From: Actinomycetes bacterium
GTDB taxonomy: Bacteria; Actinomycetota; Actinomycetes; Nanopelagicales; Nanopelagicaceae
DNA length: 64,000 nt
Direction: 5' to 3'
Assembly (NCBI GenBank): GCA_014190175.1
Contig: BJFZ01000002.1
Location: 14,081 to 78,080, forward strand
Shown here in pieces: positions 1 through 8,805 of the stretch. Each line of letters begins with the position of its first letter. Position 1 is the first letter of the stretch. A program made the translations under genes and the position numbers. The notes under the pieces were generated by a model, which did not search any database, was not told where the DNA came from, and saw only the letters and a list, made by a program, of their open reading frames with translations.

Positions 1-1008
1 TCGCAACGCACCTAGACCAGAGCAAGGCGCATCAATTAATATTCGAGTGAAGGAACTTTTTTTAAATGCTGAATCCAAGCCATCACTAATAACAATTTTG
101 TTGGTAGATCTTTGCACTAACTTGGCCCGGTGTGGAGCGATCTCATTTGCAATAAAATTGATATTACGCTCACCAGCCCATCGATCAAGAAGCGCGCTTT
201 TACCTCCTGGCCCCGCGCACATATCTAGCCAAAACCCATCTTCTTGGATTGGAATATCCACAAATGCTTTGCTTACTAAAAAAGATCCCTGGTCTTGCAC
301 ACTTGCACCTAAGCCTCTAATTGCGGCTATCTCTGCAGGATCCCCAGTGATCTCAACCCCACTATCTACCCAAGGGGCGGGGGAAAAACTTTCATTACTT
401 TCCAATAACTCACTTTGCGTGGCCTGGCCTGGCCAACCGATTACGCACACTTTAGGATTTCTATTATTTGCAATACATTCTTCTTCAACCCGAATAATAT
501 CGCCGAGCCGTTTTAAGTAACTCTCTAAAATCCATCTGGGATGGGAGTATTGAATTGAAAGTTGATCTAATTTGTCAGTAAATCCGAGATTTGTAATCCA
601 TTGATCGGAATCAAATTTTGAAATTTTTCGCAAGATTGCATTTACAAAGCCTGAACTAGATTGATTAATCTCTTGCTTGGTTAGAGTTACTGCTGTATCT
701 ACTGCCGCGTGAGAGGCAACACGCATGCTGAGGAGCTGGTGAGCACCCATTCTCAAAACTTCGCGCACTTCTAAATCTAGATCTTGAACCGGCCTATTGC
801 TGACGCTATCAATGATCCGATCATAAGTTCCGCGCATCCGAATTGACCCATAGACAATTTCAGTTACAAGTGATTTGTCAGCTACCGAAAGATTGCTTTC
901 TTTCAGAAAGTGTGGCAGTGCTAAATTTGCATAACTGTGCTCTTTTTCGATAGAGATTAAAGCCTTTAATGCAACTCTGCGGGAATTAATGCCATTAGCG
1001 TCAGACAT
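1..1008 (-). CDS. rsmB: 16S rRNA m5C967 methyltransferase RsmB (C-terminus cut by window edge)
   Basis: RsmB/Fmu methylates C967 of 16S rRNA using SAM. I translated the complement from the ATG at 1008; the frame stays open for 336 codons to the window edge, so about 100 C-terminal residues of a family protein of roughly 430-470 residues are missing. The first 130 residues form a NusB-like RNA-binding domain. The SAM-binding motif DMCAGPGGK lies near residue 265, and DAPCSG, with one of the two family cysteines, near residue 325. The second cysteine motif would lie outside the window. The start overlaps the end of fmt by 8 bases, so the two are probably translationally coupled in the def-fmt-rsmB run. 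Confidence 0.93.
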   Translation of the reverse strand, partial: MSDANGINSRRVALKALISIEKEHSYANLALPHFLKESNLSVADKSLVTEIVYGSIRMRGTYDRIIDSVSNRPVQDLDLEVREVLRMGAHQLLSMRVASHAAVDTAVTLTKQEINQSSSGFVNAILRKISKFDSDQWITNLGFTDKLDQLSIQYSHPRWILESYLKRLGDIIRVEEECIANNRNPKVCVIGWPGQATQSELLESNESFSPAPWVDSGVEITGDPAEIAAIRGLGASVQDQGSFLVSKAFVDIPIQEDGFWLDMCAGPGGKSALLDRWAGERNINFIANEIAPHRAKLVQRSTNKIVISDGLDSAFKKSSFTRILIDAPCSGLGALR

Positions 1009-1921
1009 ATCGGTTTTCTAACGGGTTTTTTTTCATTTGTACGCCTCGGCACCATTCTGAACCTGACATTACCTTTTTACCACTACTTTGAACTTTGATA
1101 ATTTCTATATCTAACTCTTCTGTTGCCGCATACAAATGTTGATTAACCGCGAAGATAGTTCCCGGTGGCTGTGTGCTTTTGTTATCACTAACTGCTACTT
1201 CGAGAATATAAATTTCATTTTCGCGAAAAGTAGTTCTTGCTCGAGGGGTTGGATTCAACGCACGAATCATATTTTTTATTGTGATTGCCGAGCTATTCCA
1301 ATCTATTCGCAATTCACTCTTATCAATTTTTGGGGCCAAACTTGAATTTTCCTCAGATTGCGGCAATGGTGGTTCTAGATTCAGTATCTTTAGCAAAGTT
1401 TGATCAAGCATCTCTGGAACTATCTGACTCAACCTAATTAGACACTCTCCTGATGATTCCATTTCAAATATTGAAACTGTTTTTTGAATGAAAATTGGTC
1501 CAGTGTCCATTCCAGGATCTAATTGGAAAATAGAAATCCCGGTTGCTTCTTCGCCATTCCAAATCGCTCTTTGCACCGGCGCTGCTCCACGATATTTAGG
1601 TAAGATCGAGAAGTGCACATTTATCCAGCCGTGTTTAGGCATTTGTAAAAATTCTTTTGATATTAATTTTCCGTAAGCAATCACCACAACTAAATCTGCC
1701 GATTGGATAGCTTCCTTCGTCTCTGGTAAGTCGATGGAATTATAAATGGGAATGGAATGGGTTTTCGCAAAAATTGCAACGGGAGAATCAATCAACTCGC
1801 TACTTCTGCCTTGTGCTGCTGCCGGTCGAGTTAATACACCAACTAGTTCATGTTCCGAGGCGAATATCCATTCTAAAGCTGGTAAAGCTACATTAGGAGT
1901 ACCGGCAAATAAGATACGCAC
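1001..1921 (-). CDS. fmt: Methionyl-tRNA formyltransferase
   Basis: Transfers a formyl group from 10-formyl-THF to initiator Met-tRNA in the cytosol. The 306-residue length is normal for the family. The N-terminal formyltransferase fold starts with RILFAGTP. The catalytic asparagine and histidine are N101 and H103 in INVH, followed by SILPKYRGAAP, and the catalytic aspartate is D139 in PGMDTG. A C-terminal anticodon-arm binding domain follows. The start is GTG, whose first base is the last base of the def stop codon (TAGTG). Pairing with deformylase def upstream is the classic arrangement: one adds the formyl group and the other removes it. Confidence 0.97.
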   Translation of the reverse strand: MRILFAGTPNVALPALEWIFASEHELVGVLTRPAAAQGRSSELIDSPVAIFAKTHSIPIYNSIDLPETKEAIQSADLVVVIAYGKLISKEFLQMPKHGWINVHFSILPKYRGAAPVQRAIWNGEEATGISIFQLDPGMDTGPIFIQKTVSIFEMESSGECLIRLSQIVPEMLDQTLLKILNLEPPLPQSEENSSLAPKIDKSELRIDWNSSAITIKNMIRALNPTPRARTTFRENEIYILEVAVSDNKSTQPPGTIFAVNQHLYAATEELDIEIIKVQSSGKKVMSGSEWCRGVQMKKNPLENRYV

Positions 1922-2466
1922 TAACTACCAAAACCAAAAGTAGGGTGTGGTGAAATCCGGATTTCGGGATTGAGCATTCCAAACCATTCTGATTCACGGA
2001 CTTCACGTAAAGCTTCTTTTCGTAAATCTTTTGTCAATCTGTCAATAAACAATATTCCATCCAGGTGATCAGTCTCATGCTGAATACATCTAGCCATTAA
2101 TTCACTACCTACGATTTCAACCGGTTCACCGTGCATATTAAAACCTTGCGCTACTACCGATAACGCTCTTTTACAATCATAAACAAGCCCGGGGAAAGAC
2201 AAGCACCCTTCATCTCCTTCTTGTTCATCTTCACTTAATTGCAACTTTGGATTTATTAAATACCCTACTTCTTCATCGATATTCCAAGTGAAGACTCTAA
2301 GCGAAACCCCGATTTGCGGAGCGGCCAAACCCGCTCCCCCAGCGTCGAGCATTGTTTCAGTGAGATCTTTGACTAAATTCCGCAACTCTTTATCAAAAGT
2401 TACAACTTCCAGCGACGGGGTGGCCAGGACGGGGTCCCCGAATAACCTAATCGCCTGAGTGCTCAT
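1921..2466 (-). CDS. def: Peptide deformylase
   Basis: Removes the formyl group from N-terminal formyl-methionine of new proteins. It has 181 residues. All three family motifs are present: GAGLAAPQ (44-51), EGCLS with metal ligand C88, and QHETDH with metal ligands H130 and H134 and catalytic E131. The ATG start has no Shine-Dalgarno sequence. Instead TAAAAT lies six bases upstream and includes the priA stop codon, so a leaderless transcript is possible. The protein is otherwise canonical. Confidence 0.97.
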   Translation of the reverse strand: MSTQAIRLFGDPVLATPSLEVVTFDKELRNLVKDLTETMLDAGGAGLAAPQIGVSLRVFTWNIDEEVGYLINPKLQLSEDEQEGDEGCLSFPGLVYDCKRALSVVAQGFNMHGEPVEIVGSELMARCIQHETDHLDGILFIDRLTKDLRKEALREVRESEWFGMLNPEIRISPHPTFGFGS

Positions 2467-2472
2467 AATGAT

Positions 2473-2478
2473 ATTTTA
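2473..2478 (-). promoter_or_regulatory. Possible -10 element (TAAAAT) for leaderless def
   Basis: TAAAAT fits the actinobacterial -10 pattern TANNNT and ends six bases before the def ATG, so transcription could begin at or next to the start codon. Its first three bases are the priA stop codon. No Shine-Dalgarno sequence is present. This is inference from spacing alone. Confidence 0.35.
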
Positions 2479-4416
2479 CAGTTCAATTGGGTCTACTCGT
2501 ACCTTCAAAGCCGTTAAACCATGAGCACTTCTAATCCGGCAATAATTAAGTAAATCCTCCACTAATTCTTGGGCTTGATGGTCCGTCCCTCTTAAAATGA
2601 TCTTGGAAAGAAAAATATCATCTGTGGATTGAAGCGATGATACTAAGTATTTTCCTGAGAATTCCAATGCCATATTGTGCACATCTGAGTGCGGACCTAT
2701 CACACTAACCGCTTTAAAGTGAGGCGGCAGATTCAAAGAGATTCGTTCCAATAAATCTCTATTTGCAGCATACCAAGGATCCCACCGTAATAAAGCTTGA
2801 AAATTTGGGTCCGATACAACTACATCCAAAAACACTTCTGCATTTTTTGCAGCGAGGGCACTCACGGAAAACCAATTTAGCCGCGCTTGTTCCTCAGCAT
2901 TGATTGATGATCGCTCCAGAGGGATTCTAGAATCTAGAAAGACAATTGCGGCATACCCTTTTTTCGCCCGAGGTTCACTTCCGGGTGTGGCAAGAACTAT
3001 GCAAGTTTCTTCTATCTCATCCAAGATCATCGAGCCTTGGTTTGAATTACGAATCGGAGTTCCAGGGAAGGCTTTTCCTATCTCTTCAACAGTTCTCTCG
3101 TCTCCGATCCCAGAATGTCGAAAAGCTCGACCTGCACAAAATGTACATTGCCAATCTGATTGGAAAATCCCGCACAACCCACAAACAATATTTTTGTTGA
3201 CAGATCCGATTACCAAATTCCCGCCACATTGACAGCGCGCATGGTTTGCGCATTTTTGACAAATTAAAGAACGGATATAACCTCTTAGGGGAACTTGTAC
3301 TAATACTGGCCCTGTTTGTAAGCCTCTTCGTATAGTTTTCCAAGCTTTGGTAGAAATTCGTCCACGCTGATCTGGAGAATTAATTTCTGTTATTCCAATA
3401 AATTTTGGTGAGTACTCTTTAAAGGTTTCTCGAAGTGGATTGAGAGGTTTTAACAAACCCGCTAGCAGATATTTTGTAGCAATTAAAGAAGGAGAGAAAC
3501 TTCCCAAGAGCAGCGAGCAACCCTCTTGCTTGGTACGTTCTATCGCTACCTCTCGAGTGTGCCACCCTGGACTCCGGATTTCGCTGTAATTGTCATTGCC
3601 TTCGTCCCAAACAATGATTAATGACAAACTTTGGATTGGTAAAAATACGGCTCCCCGAACCCCAATTACAACCTGTACCTTTCCATTTAATATCTCAAGA
3701 TAATTTGCATACCGTTGGCTTTTGGTTAACTCCGAACTCCAAGTGCAGATATTTTTACCGATACCACTTGCGAGAAATACTTGTAAGCATCTATCAACAC
3801 TCTTTGAATCTGGAACCAATATTAATATATTTCCATTTCGTATCTTACAAAATTCCGCCATTAATTGAAAAGGTTCAGTTGCGGGAAGTGGGGTCCAGAT
3901 GACGTGTGAGGCTTCACCTTTTTTTAAAGATTCAAAATATGATTGCGGGTAATGCTTGATAGTTTCATTATTACTCGGTTTTGGTTCAGAGTAACTTAAT
4001 GAGACATTTTTTACTGAACTTACTGCAGAAGGAAGCGCAAAACGTAGCACATCCATGATATTGCTTGCATATTTTCGGGCTACCGTGCGAGATAAATTCA
4101 ATATATTTGAAGTTAGCACCGGAGTTTCATTATTTACTTTATCTAAAAATTGCATCCGCCCAATATGTGCCGAACTATTGGCTCTACCTACGATATAACC
4201 CTCACATTTTCGACCATTAAATGGAACCCGAACCGATACTCCAGGTTTGGCAATTTCCGATAACTCTTCAGGAACTAAGAAATCAAACTCTTGATCTAAA
4301 TGAAATACCCCGGTATCGACTAATACTCGAGCAATTGGGGAGTTACTCGCAGCTTTTCCCGGTGTTTTAGGCGTCCTTTGTCTAACTAATGTTAAGGCTT
4401 TTGGCACTTGCGCCAT
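2476..4416 (-). CDS. priA: PriA-like primosomal protein N' lacking helicase motifs
   Basis: Replication-restart protein of 646 residues. Residues 30-130 resemble the PriA 3'-DNA-binding domain. The central part is a helicase-like fold in which Walker A is not recognisable, and the usual DEEH box reads DEGN within VWDEGND. The zinc-binding region keeps its cysteine pairs: CQKC, CQCGG, CGLC, CTFC. Actinobacterial PriA proteins are known to lack detectable helicase motifs and are thought to be structural, so this degeneracy is normal for the phylum. The gene lies between metK and def with gaps of 7 and 9 bases. Confidence 0.88.
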   Translation of the reverse strand: MAQVPKALTLVRQRTPKTPGKAASNSPIARVLVDTGVFHLDQEFDFLVPEELSEIAKPGVSVRVPFNGRKCEGYIVGRANSSAHIGRMQFLDKVNNETPVLTSNILNLSRTVARKYASNIMDVLRFALPSAVSSVKNVSLSYSEPKPSNNETIKHYPQSYFESLKKGEASHVIWTPLPATEPFQLMAEFCKIRNGNILILVPDSKSVDRCLQVFLASGIGKNICTWSSELTKSQRYANYLEILNGKVQVVIGVRGAVFLPIQSLSLIIVWDEGNDNYSEIRSPGWHTREVAIERTKQEGCSLLLGSFSPSLIATKYLLAGLLKPLNPLRETFKEYSPKFIGITEINSPDQRGRISTKAWKTIRRGLQTGPVLVQVPLRGYIRSLICQKCANHARCQCGGNLVIGSVNKNIVCGLCGIFQSDWQCTFCAGRAFRHSGIGDERTVEEIGKAFPGTPIRNSNQGSMILDEIEETCIVLATPGSEPRAKKGYAAIVFLDSRIPLERSSINAEEQARLNWFSVSALAAKNAEVFLDVVVSDPNFQALLRWDPWYAANRDLLERISLNLPPHFKAVSVIGPHSDVHNMALEFSGKYLVSSLQSTDDIFLSKIILRGTDHQAQELVEDLLNYCRIRSAHGLTALKVRVDPIEL

Positions 4417-4423
4417 CTGTGAC

Positions 4424-5617
4424 TCACAATCCTAAAGCGCTGCGTAACTCCGTTGCTCTATTTGCTTGTTCCCAAGCGAACTCTGGCAGTTCGCGACCAA
4501 AATGACCATAACTACTTGTTTTCCGATAAATCGGTCGCAATAGATTCAAATCGCGAATAATTGCTGCGGGTCTAAGATCAAAAACGTCCATAACTGCACT
4601 TTGAATCTTTTCCTCAGAAAGCGCACTTGTTCCAAAAGTTTCCACAAAAAGACCAACGGGTTTTGCTTTACCAATCGCATAAGCAACCTGAACCTCACAC
4701 CGATCTGCCAACCCAGCCGCAACCACATTTTTAGCAACCCACCTCATAGCGTATGCCCCCGAACGATCGACTTTAGAAGGATCTTTACCGCTAAATGCAC
4801 CACCACCATGGCGGGCCATTCCACCATATGAATCAACAATAATTTTCCGACCGGTTAAGCCAGCATCACCCATCGGCCCACCAACAACAAACCGTCCAGT
4901 TGGATTTATGTATGCATTAATATTTTCACTTGGCAGGTCGTACATTTCAAGAACTGGTGCGATCACTTCTCGCATTAAATCTTTATGCAATATTTTTTCT
5001 AGATCTACCCTTTCATCATGTTGGGTTGACACCACAACGGTATCTAGACGAACCGGGCGATGTCCGTCATACTCGATAGTTACTTGTGTTTTTCCATCTG
5101 GTCGTAAATACCCAAGCGTTCCATTCTTACGGACTTTAGCAAGTTGCTCAGCCAACCTATGTGCCATGGCAATAGGTAATGGCATCAACTCTGGGGTGTC
5201 GTTACACGCATACCCAAACATTAAACCTTGGTCGCCGGCCCCTTGTAAATCTAATGGATCTACTGATGAGTCACTACGTCTTTCAATAGCATCATCTACG
5301 CCTTGGGCAATATCTGGAGATTGTTTTCCTAAGGAAATACTAATTCCGCAAGATTGCGCATCAAATCCAACATCACTTGAGGTATATCCAATATCGGATA
5401 CCACACTGCGAATTAATGACATTAAATCAGGGGATGCTGTAGTTGTTACCTCTCCTGCAATGTGGATTTGCCCAGTTGTTAAAAGGGTTTCAACAGCAAC
5501 ACGTGATTTAGGGTCTTGAGCTAAAAAACTGTCCAGAATCGCATCTGAAATTTGGTCAGCCATCTTGTCAGGGTGGCCCTCAGTAACAGATTCAGAGGTG
5601 AAAAGGCGATTTGGCAC
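4424..5617 (-). CDS. metK: S-adenosylmethionine synthetase
   Basis: Makes S-adenosylmethionine from methionine and ATP. At 397 residues it is of standard length. The N-terminal methionine/ATP loop reads [19 protein letters not shown], the central signature is [12 protein letters not shown], and the phosphate-binding loop [16 protein letters not shown] is intact. The start is a GTG four bases after the coaBC stop. TAGATT lies six bases before the GTG, so an internal leaderless promoter is possible in addition to read-through. No SAM riboswitch fits, because coaBC occupies the upstream sequence. Confidence 0.98.
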   Translation of the reverse strand: MPNRLFTSESVTEGHPDKMADQISDAILDSFLAQDPKSRVAVETLLTTGQIHIAGEVTTTASPDLMSLIRSVVSDIGYTSSDVGFDAQSCGISISLGKQSPDIAQGVDDAIERRSDSSVDPLDLQGAGDQGLMFGYACNDTPELMPLPIAMAHRLAEQLAKVRKNGTLGYLRPDGKTQVTIEYDGHRPVRLDTVVVSTQHDERVDLEKILHKDLMREVIAPVLEMYDLPSENINAYINPTGRFVVGGPMGDAGLTGRKIIVDSYGGMARHGGGAFSGKDPSKVDRSGAYAMRWVAKNVVAAGLADRCEVQVAYAIGKAKPVGLFVETFGTSALSEEKIQSAVMDVFDLRPAAIIRDLNLLRPIYRKTSSYGHFGRELPEFAWEQANRATELRSALGL

Positions 5618-5621
5618 TGCG

Positions 5622-6818
5622 CTAATCTAGTCGTTTTACTACTAAATCCAGCAAATGTTCGGCTAGCGTGTCTTTGGATTGATAAGGAAGTTGAGCAATT
5701 ACCCCAACAGAATCGAGTAAATAACCCCCATTGCTTTCAGAGCCGAAAACATCTTGATTTAAAACATCATTAAGAAAGAGAAGGTCTACCCCTTTTCGGA
5801 GCAATTTCGCTTTTGCTTCAACAAGTGAAATGGAAGTTTCTGCGGCAAAGGCCATAATTATTTGATTTTGTCGGTTCGGCCTATCTGTTAATGCAACAGA
5901 TGCTATGAGATCTGGATTTTCGATTAACTCAAGTTTGAGTTGTGCTCCATCTCTTTTGATCTTACTTTCACTTCTATCTGCTACGCGAAAATCAGAAACA
6001 GCCGCACTCATCATGATTAAATCTTGATCGGGCGCTAAATCAAATAACTTGTCGCCCATCTCTAATGCGGTATTAACTTTATTAACCTCAACTCCGACTG
6101 GATCTTCCAACAAAACATTAGCTGAAATTAAAACAACGGTCGCACCGCGAGCCGCGGCAGCATTAGCCAAGGCGTAACCCTGTTTGCCTGATGAACGATT
6201 TCCGATAAATCTAACTGGGTCTATCTCTTCGCGGGTACCGCCAGCAGTAATTAGTACTTTCTTGCCTAATAAATCAGATTTACTACCGATACTACTTAGA
6301 AAGAAATCGATGATTTCGAAACTCTCTGGAAATCTCCCAATGCCGGTATCTCCACTTGTTAGCGGACCAACAGATGGCTCTAAAATGTAAAATCCGCGTT
6401 CCTTCAACAATTTAACATTGGCTTGAGTTGCCAGATTTAGCCACATATTCGGATGCATCGTTGGGACAAGAATCTTTGGAACATCAGCTGAAAGGACTGT
6501 CGTTGTTAAAAGATCATCTGCCCGGCCCATAGCCAATCTTGCAATTAGATCTGCAGTTGCAGGGGCAATCAGGATCGCATCATTATTTTTAGCCAAATTA
6601 ACATGTGGCACTTGCGAAATGTTTTGCCACAAATCACTTTGTACTGGATTACCAGACAAGCCTTCCCATGTCGCGATACCAACAAAATTTAATGACGCTG
6701 CAGTCGGGATCACAGTGATTTCAAAGCCACGATCTTGCAACCGGCGTAAGAGTTCAGCAGATTTGTACGCCGCAATTCCGCCAGAAACACCTAAAATAAT
6801 TTTGCGTGGGGAACGCAT
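5622..6818 (-). CDS. coaBC: Bifunctional phosphopantothenoylcysteine decarboxylase / phosphopantothenate-cysteine ligase
   Basis: Two consecutive steps of coenzyme A synthesis in one 398-residue chain. The N-terminal flavoprotein CoaC half (about 1-180) has the catalytic histidine in PHVNLA, then APATAD and the substrate-binding PTMHPNMW. The C-terminal CoaB half begins near [16 protein letters not shown] and has the nucleotide-binding [11 protein letters not shown]. The flap motif reads SGDTGIGR, with serine where E. coli Dfp has its catalytic cysteine. As far as I recall, actinobacterial homologs also differ at this position, so I do not call it a defect. The gene sits between rpoZ and metK, as in other actinobacteria. 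Confidence 0.95.
   Translation of the reverse strand: MRSPRKIILGVSGGIAAYKSAELLRRLQDRGFEITVIPTAASLNFVGIATWEGLSGNPVQSDLWQNISQVPHVNLAKNNDAILIAPATADLIARLAMGRADDLLTTTVLSADVPKILVPTMHPNMWLNLATQANVKLLKERGFYILEPSVGPLTSGDTGIGRFPESFEIIDFFLSSIGSKSDLLGKKVLITAGGTREEIDPVRFIGNRSSGKQGYALANAAAARGATVVLISANVLLEDPVGVEVNKVNTALEMGDKLFDLAPDQDLIMMSAAVSDFRVADRSESKIKRDGAQLKLELIENPDLIASVALTDRPNRQNQIIMAFAAETSISLVEAKAKLLRKGVDLLFLNDVLNQDVFGSESNGGYLLDSVGVIAQLPYQSKDTLAEHLLDLVVKRLD
5624..5629 (-). promoter_or_regulatory. Possible -10 element (TAGATT) for metK
   Basis: TAGATT matches TANNNT and ends six bases before the metK GTG. It overlaps the end of coaBC, and its last base is the first base of the coaBC stop codon. The spacing would give a leaderless metK transcript. 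No -35 element is obvious. Confidence 0.3.
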
Positions 6819-6834
6819 AATGAATTTTTACTTA

Positions 6835-7101
6835 CTACGCTTGAACTTCGACTGGATCTAAAGGCTCTAGAGTTACCAAACCCTCGTTAATCTCACGAAA
6901 AGCAATTGATAAAGGTTTTTCGTGCACATGAGTTTCAACTAGCGGCCCAACGTATTCAAGTAAGCCTTCACTAAGTTGTGAAAAGTAAGCGTTGATCTGT
7001 CTGGCGCGCTTAGCTGAGAAGATCACTAAATTGTATTTAGATCCGGCTTTGTCCAACAATTCATCAATCGGCGGATTTGTGATTCCATCGCTTGCTTGCA
7101 C
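6835..7101 (-). CDS. rpoZ: RNA polymerase omega subunit
   Basis: Small RNA polymerase subunit that helps fold and assemble beta'. It has 88 residues, with the conserved core [15 protein letters not shown] and [12 protein letters not shown]. The start is GTG, supported by a GAGGAG ribosome binding site seven bases upstream; no ATG fits. It follows gmk, as in most actinobacteria. The 78-base gap between gmk and rpoZ contains a 9-bp tandem repeat directly before the ribosome binding site. Confidence 0.95.
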   Translation of the reverse strand: MQASDGITNPPIDELLDKAGSKYNLVIFSAKRARQINAYFSQLSEGLLEYVGPLVETHVHEKPLSIAFREINEGLVTLEPLDPVEVQA

Positions 7102-7114
7102 TGAAAACTCCTCA

Positions 7115-7150
7115 AATAGATCGAATAGATCGAATAGATCGAATAGATGG
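7115..7150. repeat. 9-bp tandem repeat in the rpoZ leader
   Basis: Four adjacent copies of a 9-base unit read AATAGATCG on the plus strand. Three are exact, and the fourth, at 7142-7150, ends in GG. The array fills half of the gap between gmk and rpoZ and ends a few bases before the rpoZ GAGGAG site. Seen directly in the sequence; any regulatory role is unknown. Confidence 0.95.
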
Positions 7151-7179
7151 AATAACTCAAATAAAGCTAGATTTCCATG

Positions 7180-7722
7180 CTAATCAAGGGCCAAGGATAT
7201 CAGCCTCTGCGCTACCTCTTCGACGCTGGTATTTATCAAAGTCAGGTCAAACTCCCCTTGGGCGGCCATTTCAGCCCGAGCCAAAGCCAATCTGGAGATC
7301 CGTCTTTCCGCGGAGTCGGTACCACGTTTCAAGAGCCGTTCGGCTAACTCCTCCCAAGATGGTGGGGCCAGAAATACCAATAAGGCTTCGGGGTTTTTAG
7401 CCCGAACTTGCCTGGCTCCAGATATTTCTAACTCTAAAAGTACGCTTTTGCCGCCTTTCAAATGTTGATCTACAAATTGTTTGGGTGTTCCATATCGGGC
7501 TCCAGCAAAATCTGCCCACTCTAAAAATTTATCTTCGGCTATCCACTTATCAAACTCTGCATCTGATAAAAAGTAGTAATCAATCCCATTAATTTCACCC
7601 GAACGAGGTGCTCTGGTGGTGGCCGAAACGCTCACCCATACATTGCTCTCATTGGCCCGCAAATATGCAATTACCGTCGATTTACCTACTCCCCCAGGAC
7701 CTGAGAGCACGATTAACTTCAT
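7180..7722 (-). CDS. gmk: Guanylate kinase
   Basis: Phosphorylates GMP to GDP. It has 180 residues. The P-loop GPGGVGKST spans 8-16, followed by the GMP-binding segment SVSATTRAPRSGEINGIDYYF and the loop EWADFAGARYGTP. The ATG start has no Shine-Dalgarno sequence; TACGAT lies six bases upstream. The gene follows mihF with a 16-base gap, the usual mihF-gmk-rpoZ order. Confidence 0.97.
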   Translation of the reverse strand: MKLIVLSGPGGVGKSTVIAYLRANESNVWVSVSATTRAPRSGEINGIDYYFLSDAEFDKWIAEDKFLEWADFAGARYGTPKQFVDQHLKGGKSVLLELEISGARQVRAKNPEALLVFLAPPSWEELAERLLKRGTDSAERRISRLALARAEMAAQGEFDLTLINTSVEEVAQRLISLALD

Positions 7723-7728
7723 ATGCCA

Positions 7729-7734
7729 ATCGTA
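7729..7734 (-). promoter_or_regulatory. Possible -10 element (TACGAT) for gmk
   Basis: TACGAT fits TANNNT and ends six bases before the gmk ATG, inside the 16-base gap after mihF. No ribosome binding site is visible in this gap. Offered as one member of a recurring pattern in this window. Confidence 0.3.
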
Positions 7735-7738
7735 ATGG

Positions 7739-8056
7739 TTAACTCAAATTAAAATGCGCAGTCAATTCTCGAATTTGATGAATACCTAAGCCACGGATTC
7801 TGCGGCTATCTGCAATCCCAATCTTTTCCATCACCGATTTTGCTCTAACTTTGCCTACGCCAGGGAGCGATTCAATAAGAGCGATAACTTTCATCTTTCC
7901 AACGCTCTCGATTTGTTGTCCTGATTGAATAACTTGCGCTAAGGAAAGTTCCCCTTTTTTTAATCGACCTTTAATTTCAGCCCGCTCTTTTCGCGCAACT
8001 GCAGCTTTCGCTAAAGCTTGTGCACGTTGTTCTGGGGTGAGTACTGGAAGGGCCAT
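7739..8056 (-). CDS. mihF: Actinobacterial integration host factor (mIHF)
   Basis: Nucleoid-associated DNA-binding protein of the mycobacterial IHF / streptomycete sIHF family, unrelated in sequence to E. coli IHF. It has 105 residues. The N-terminal helix is rich in Ala, Lys and Arg, and the core LPGVGKVRAKSVMEKIGI is a helix-two-turns-helix type motif ending in RRIRGLG. The place between pyrF and gmk matches other actinobacteria. The start has no Shine-Dalgarno sequence; TAGATT, which includes the pyrF stop codon, lies six bases before the ATG. Confidence 0.95.
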   Translation of the reverse strand: MALPVLTPEQRAQALAKAAVARKERAEIKGRLKKGELSLAQVIQSGQQIESVGKMKVIALIESLPGVGKVRAKSVMEKIGIADSRRIRGLGIHQIRELTAHFNLS

Positions 8057-8062
8057 AAGGAA

Positions 8063-8068
8063 AATCTA
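8063..8068 (-). promoter_or_regulatory. Possible -10 element (TAGATT) for leaderless mihF
   Basis: TAGATT ends six bases before the mihF ATG, and its first three bases are the pyrF stop codon. No ribosome binding site is seen. This would let mihF, gmk and rpoZ be expressed independently of the pyrimidine operon, which makes sense for housekeeping genes. Inference from motif and spacing. Confidence 0.4.
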
Positions 8069-8782
8069 CCGATGATCATTAAATCCAGCATCTTGAATTT
8101 GCTTCGCTATTTCAGCGGCACTAGCGCTTACCCCAATCCCCGCAGCTGTTATTGGCCGTCCAATTACTACCAAATTAGCGCCATTTTGCAACGCTTCAAC
8201 TGGGGTGGCTACCCGAGCCTGGTCACCTGGATCGCTTCCCAGCGGGCGCACTCCAGGGGTGATCAAGTTGATCTGCGCAGGTAAGTTTTTCCGTAAATTT
8301 GCCACCTCTTGCGGGGAGGTCACAATCGCTTTCGCCCCAGCCTCAACCGCTTGTGTGGCCCAGGCTAGCGAGGCAACAGTCGGGTCATCGCCTAGTCCTA
8401 GTTTAAATAATTGTTCTGGAGAGATCGAAGTTAAAACTGTAACTGCAGTTATTTGGCAATTTGGTAACGCTTGCACAGCAGCGGCAATCATTTCAAACCC
8501 TCCAGATGCATGCACCGTTAAGAAATCTGGGTTTAACTTTTCAACTGCCAATGCGGCACCTTTTACTGTGTTCGGAATATCGTGCAGTTTCAAATCTAGA
8601 AAAAATTTCAAGGATGGCGCCGCTTTGCGAATTGCAGCAACCCCATCTGCTCCATTACTCAAGAAAAACTCGAGCCCAACTTTTACAACTTGAATTGAAT
8701 CCTGTGCTTGGTAGGCCCAATCACAGGCGGTTTGTTGATCTGTTGTGTCTAACGCTAAAACTATAGGGGCTCTATAACTCAT
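8066..8782 (-). CDS. pyrF: Orotidine 5'-phosphate decarboxylase
   Basis: Last step of UMP synthesis, orotidine monophosphate to UMP. It has 238 residues. The catalytic array D63-K65-D68 is seen in FLDLKLHDIPNTV, and the phosphate-binding end reads TPGVRPLGSD and VIGRPIT. It is the compact type I form, shorter than the mycobacterial enzyme. It closes the pyr cluster, 23 bases after pyrD. Confidence 0.97.
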   Translation of the reverse strand: MSYRAPIVLALDTTDQQTACDWAYQAQDSIQVVKVGLEFFLSNGADGVAAIRKAAPSLKFFLDLKLHDIPNTVKGAALAVEKLNPDFLTVHASGGFEMIAAAVQALPNCQITAVTVLTSISPEQLFKLGLGDDPTVASLAWATQAVEAGAKAIVTSPQEVANLRKNLPAQINLITPGVRPLGSDPGDQARVATPVEALQNGANLVVIGRPITAAGIGVSASAAEIAKQIQDAGFNDHR

Positions 8783-8805
8783 GTTTCCGCCGTCCTACTC
8801 TTTTT

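Noticed and set aside
47..520. Open frame of 157 codons on the plus strand
   Set aside because: It lies opposite rsmB, whose motifs (DMCAGPGGK, DAPCSG) are clear on the other strand; the plus-strand product has no family features.
2476..4416. PriA as a degraded pseudogene because Walker motifs are missing
   Set aside because: Full length, intact zinc cysteines and a conserved position; loss of helicase motifs is known for actinobacterial PriA.
5618..5700. SAM riboswitch before metK
   Set aside because: The upstream bases are coaBC coding sequence, with only four bases between the genes.
6320..6380. Serine in place of the catalytic flap cysteine of CoaBC
   Set aside because: The flap SGDTGIGR differs from E. 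coli ACGD, but I recall that actinobacterial homologs also lack the cysteine, so this is probably normal for the phylum.
7115..7150. CRISPR array
   Set aside because: The repeats here and at 19111 and 23961 are 9-10 bases with no spacers; no cas genes are present.
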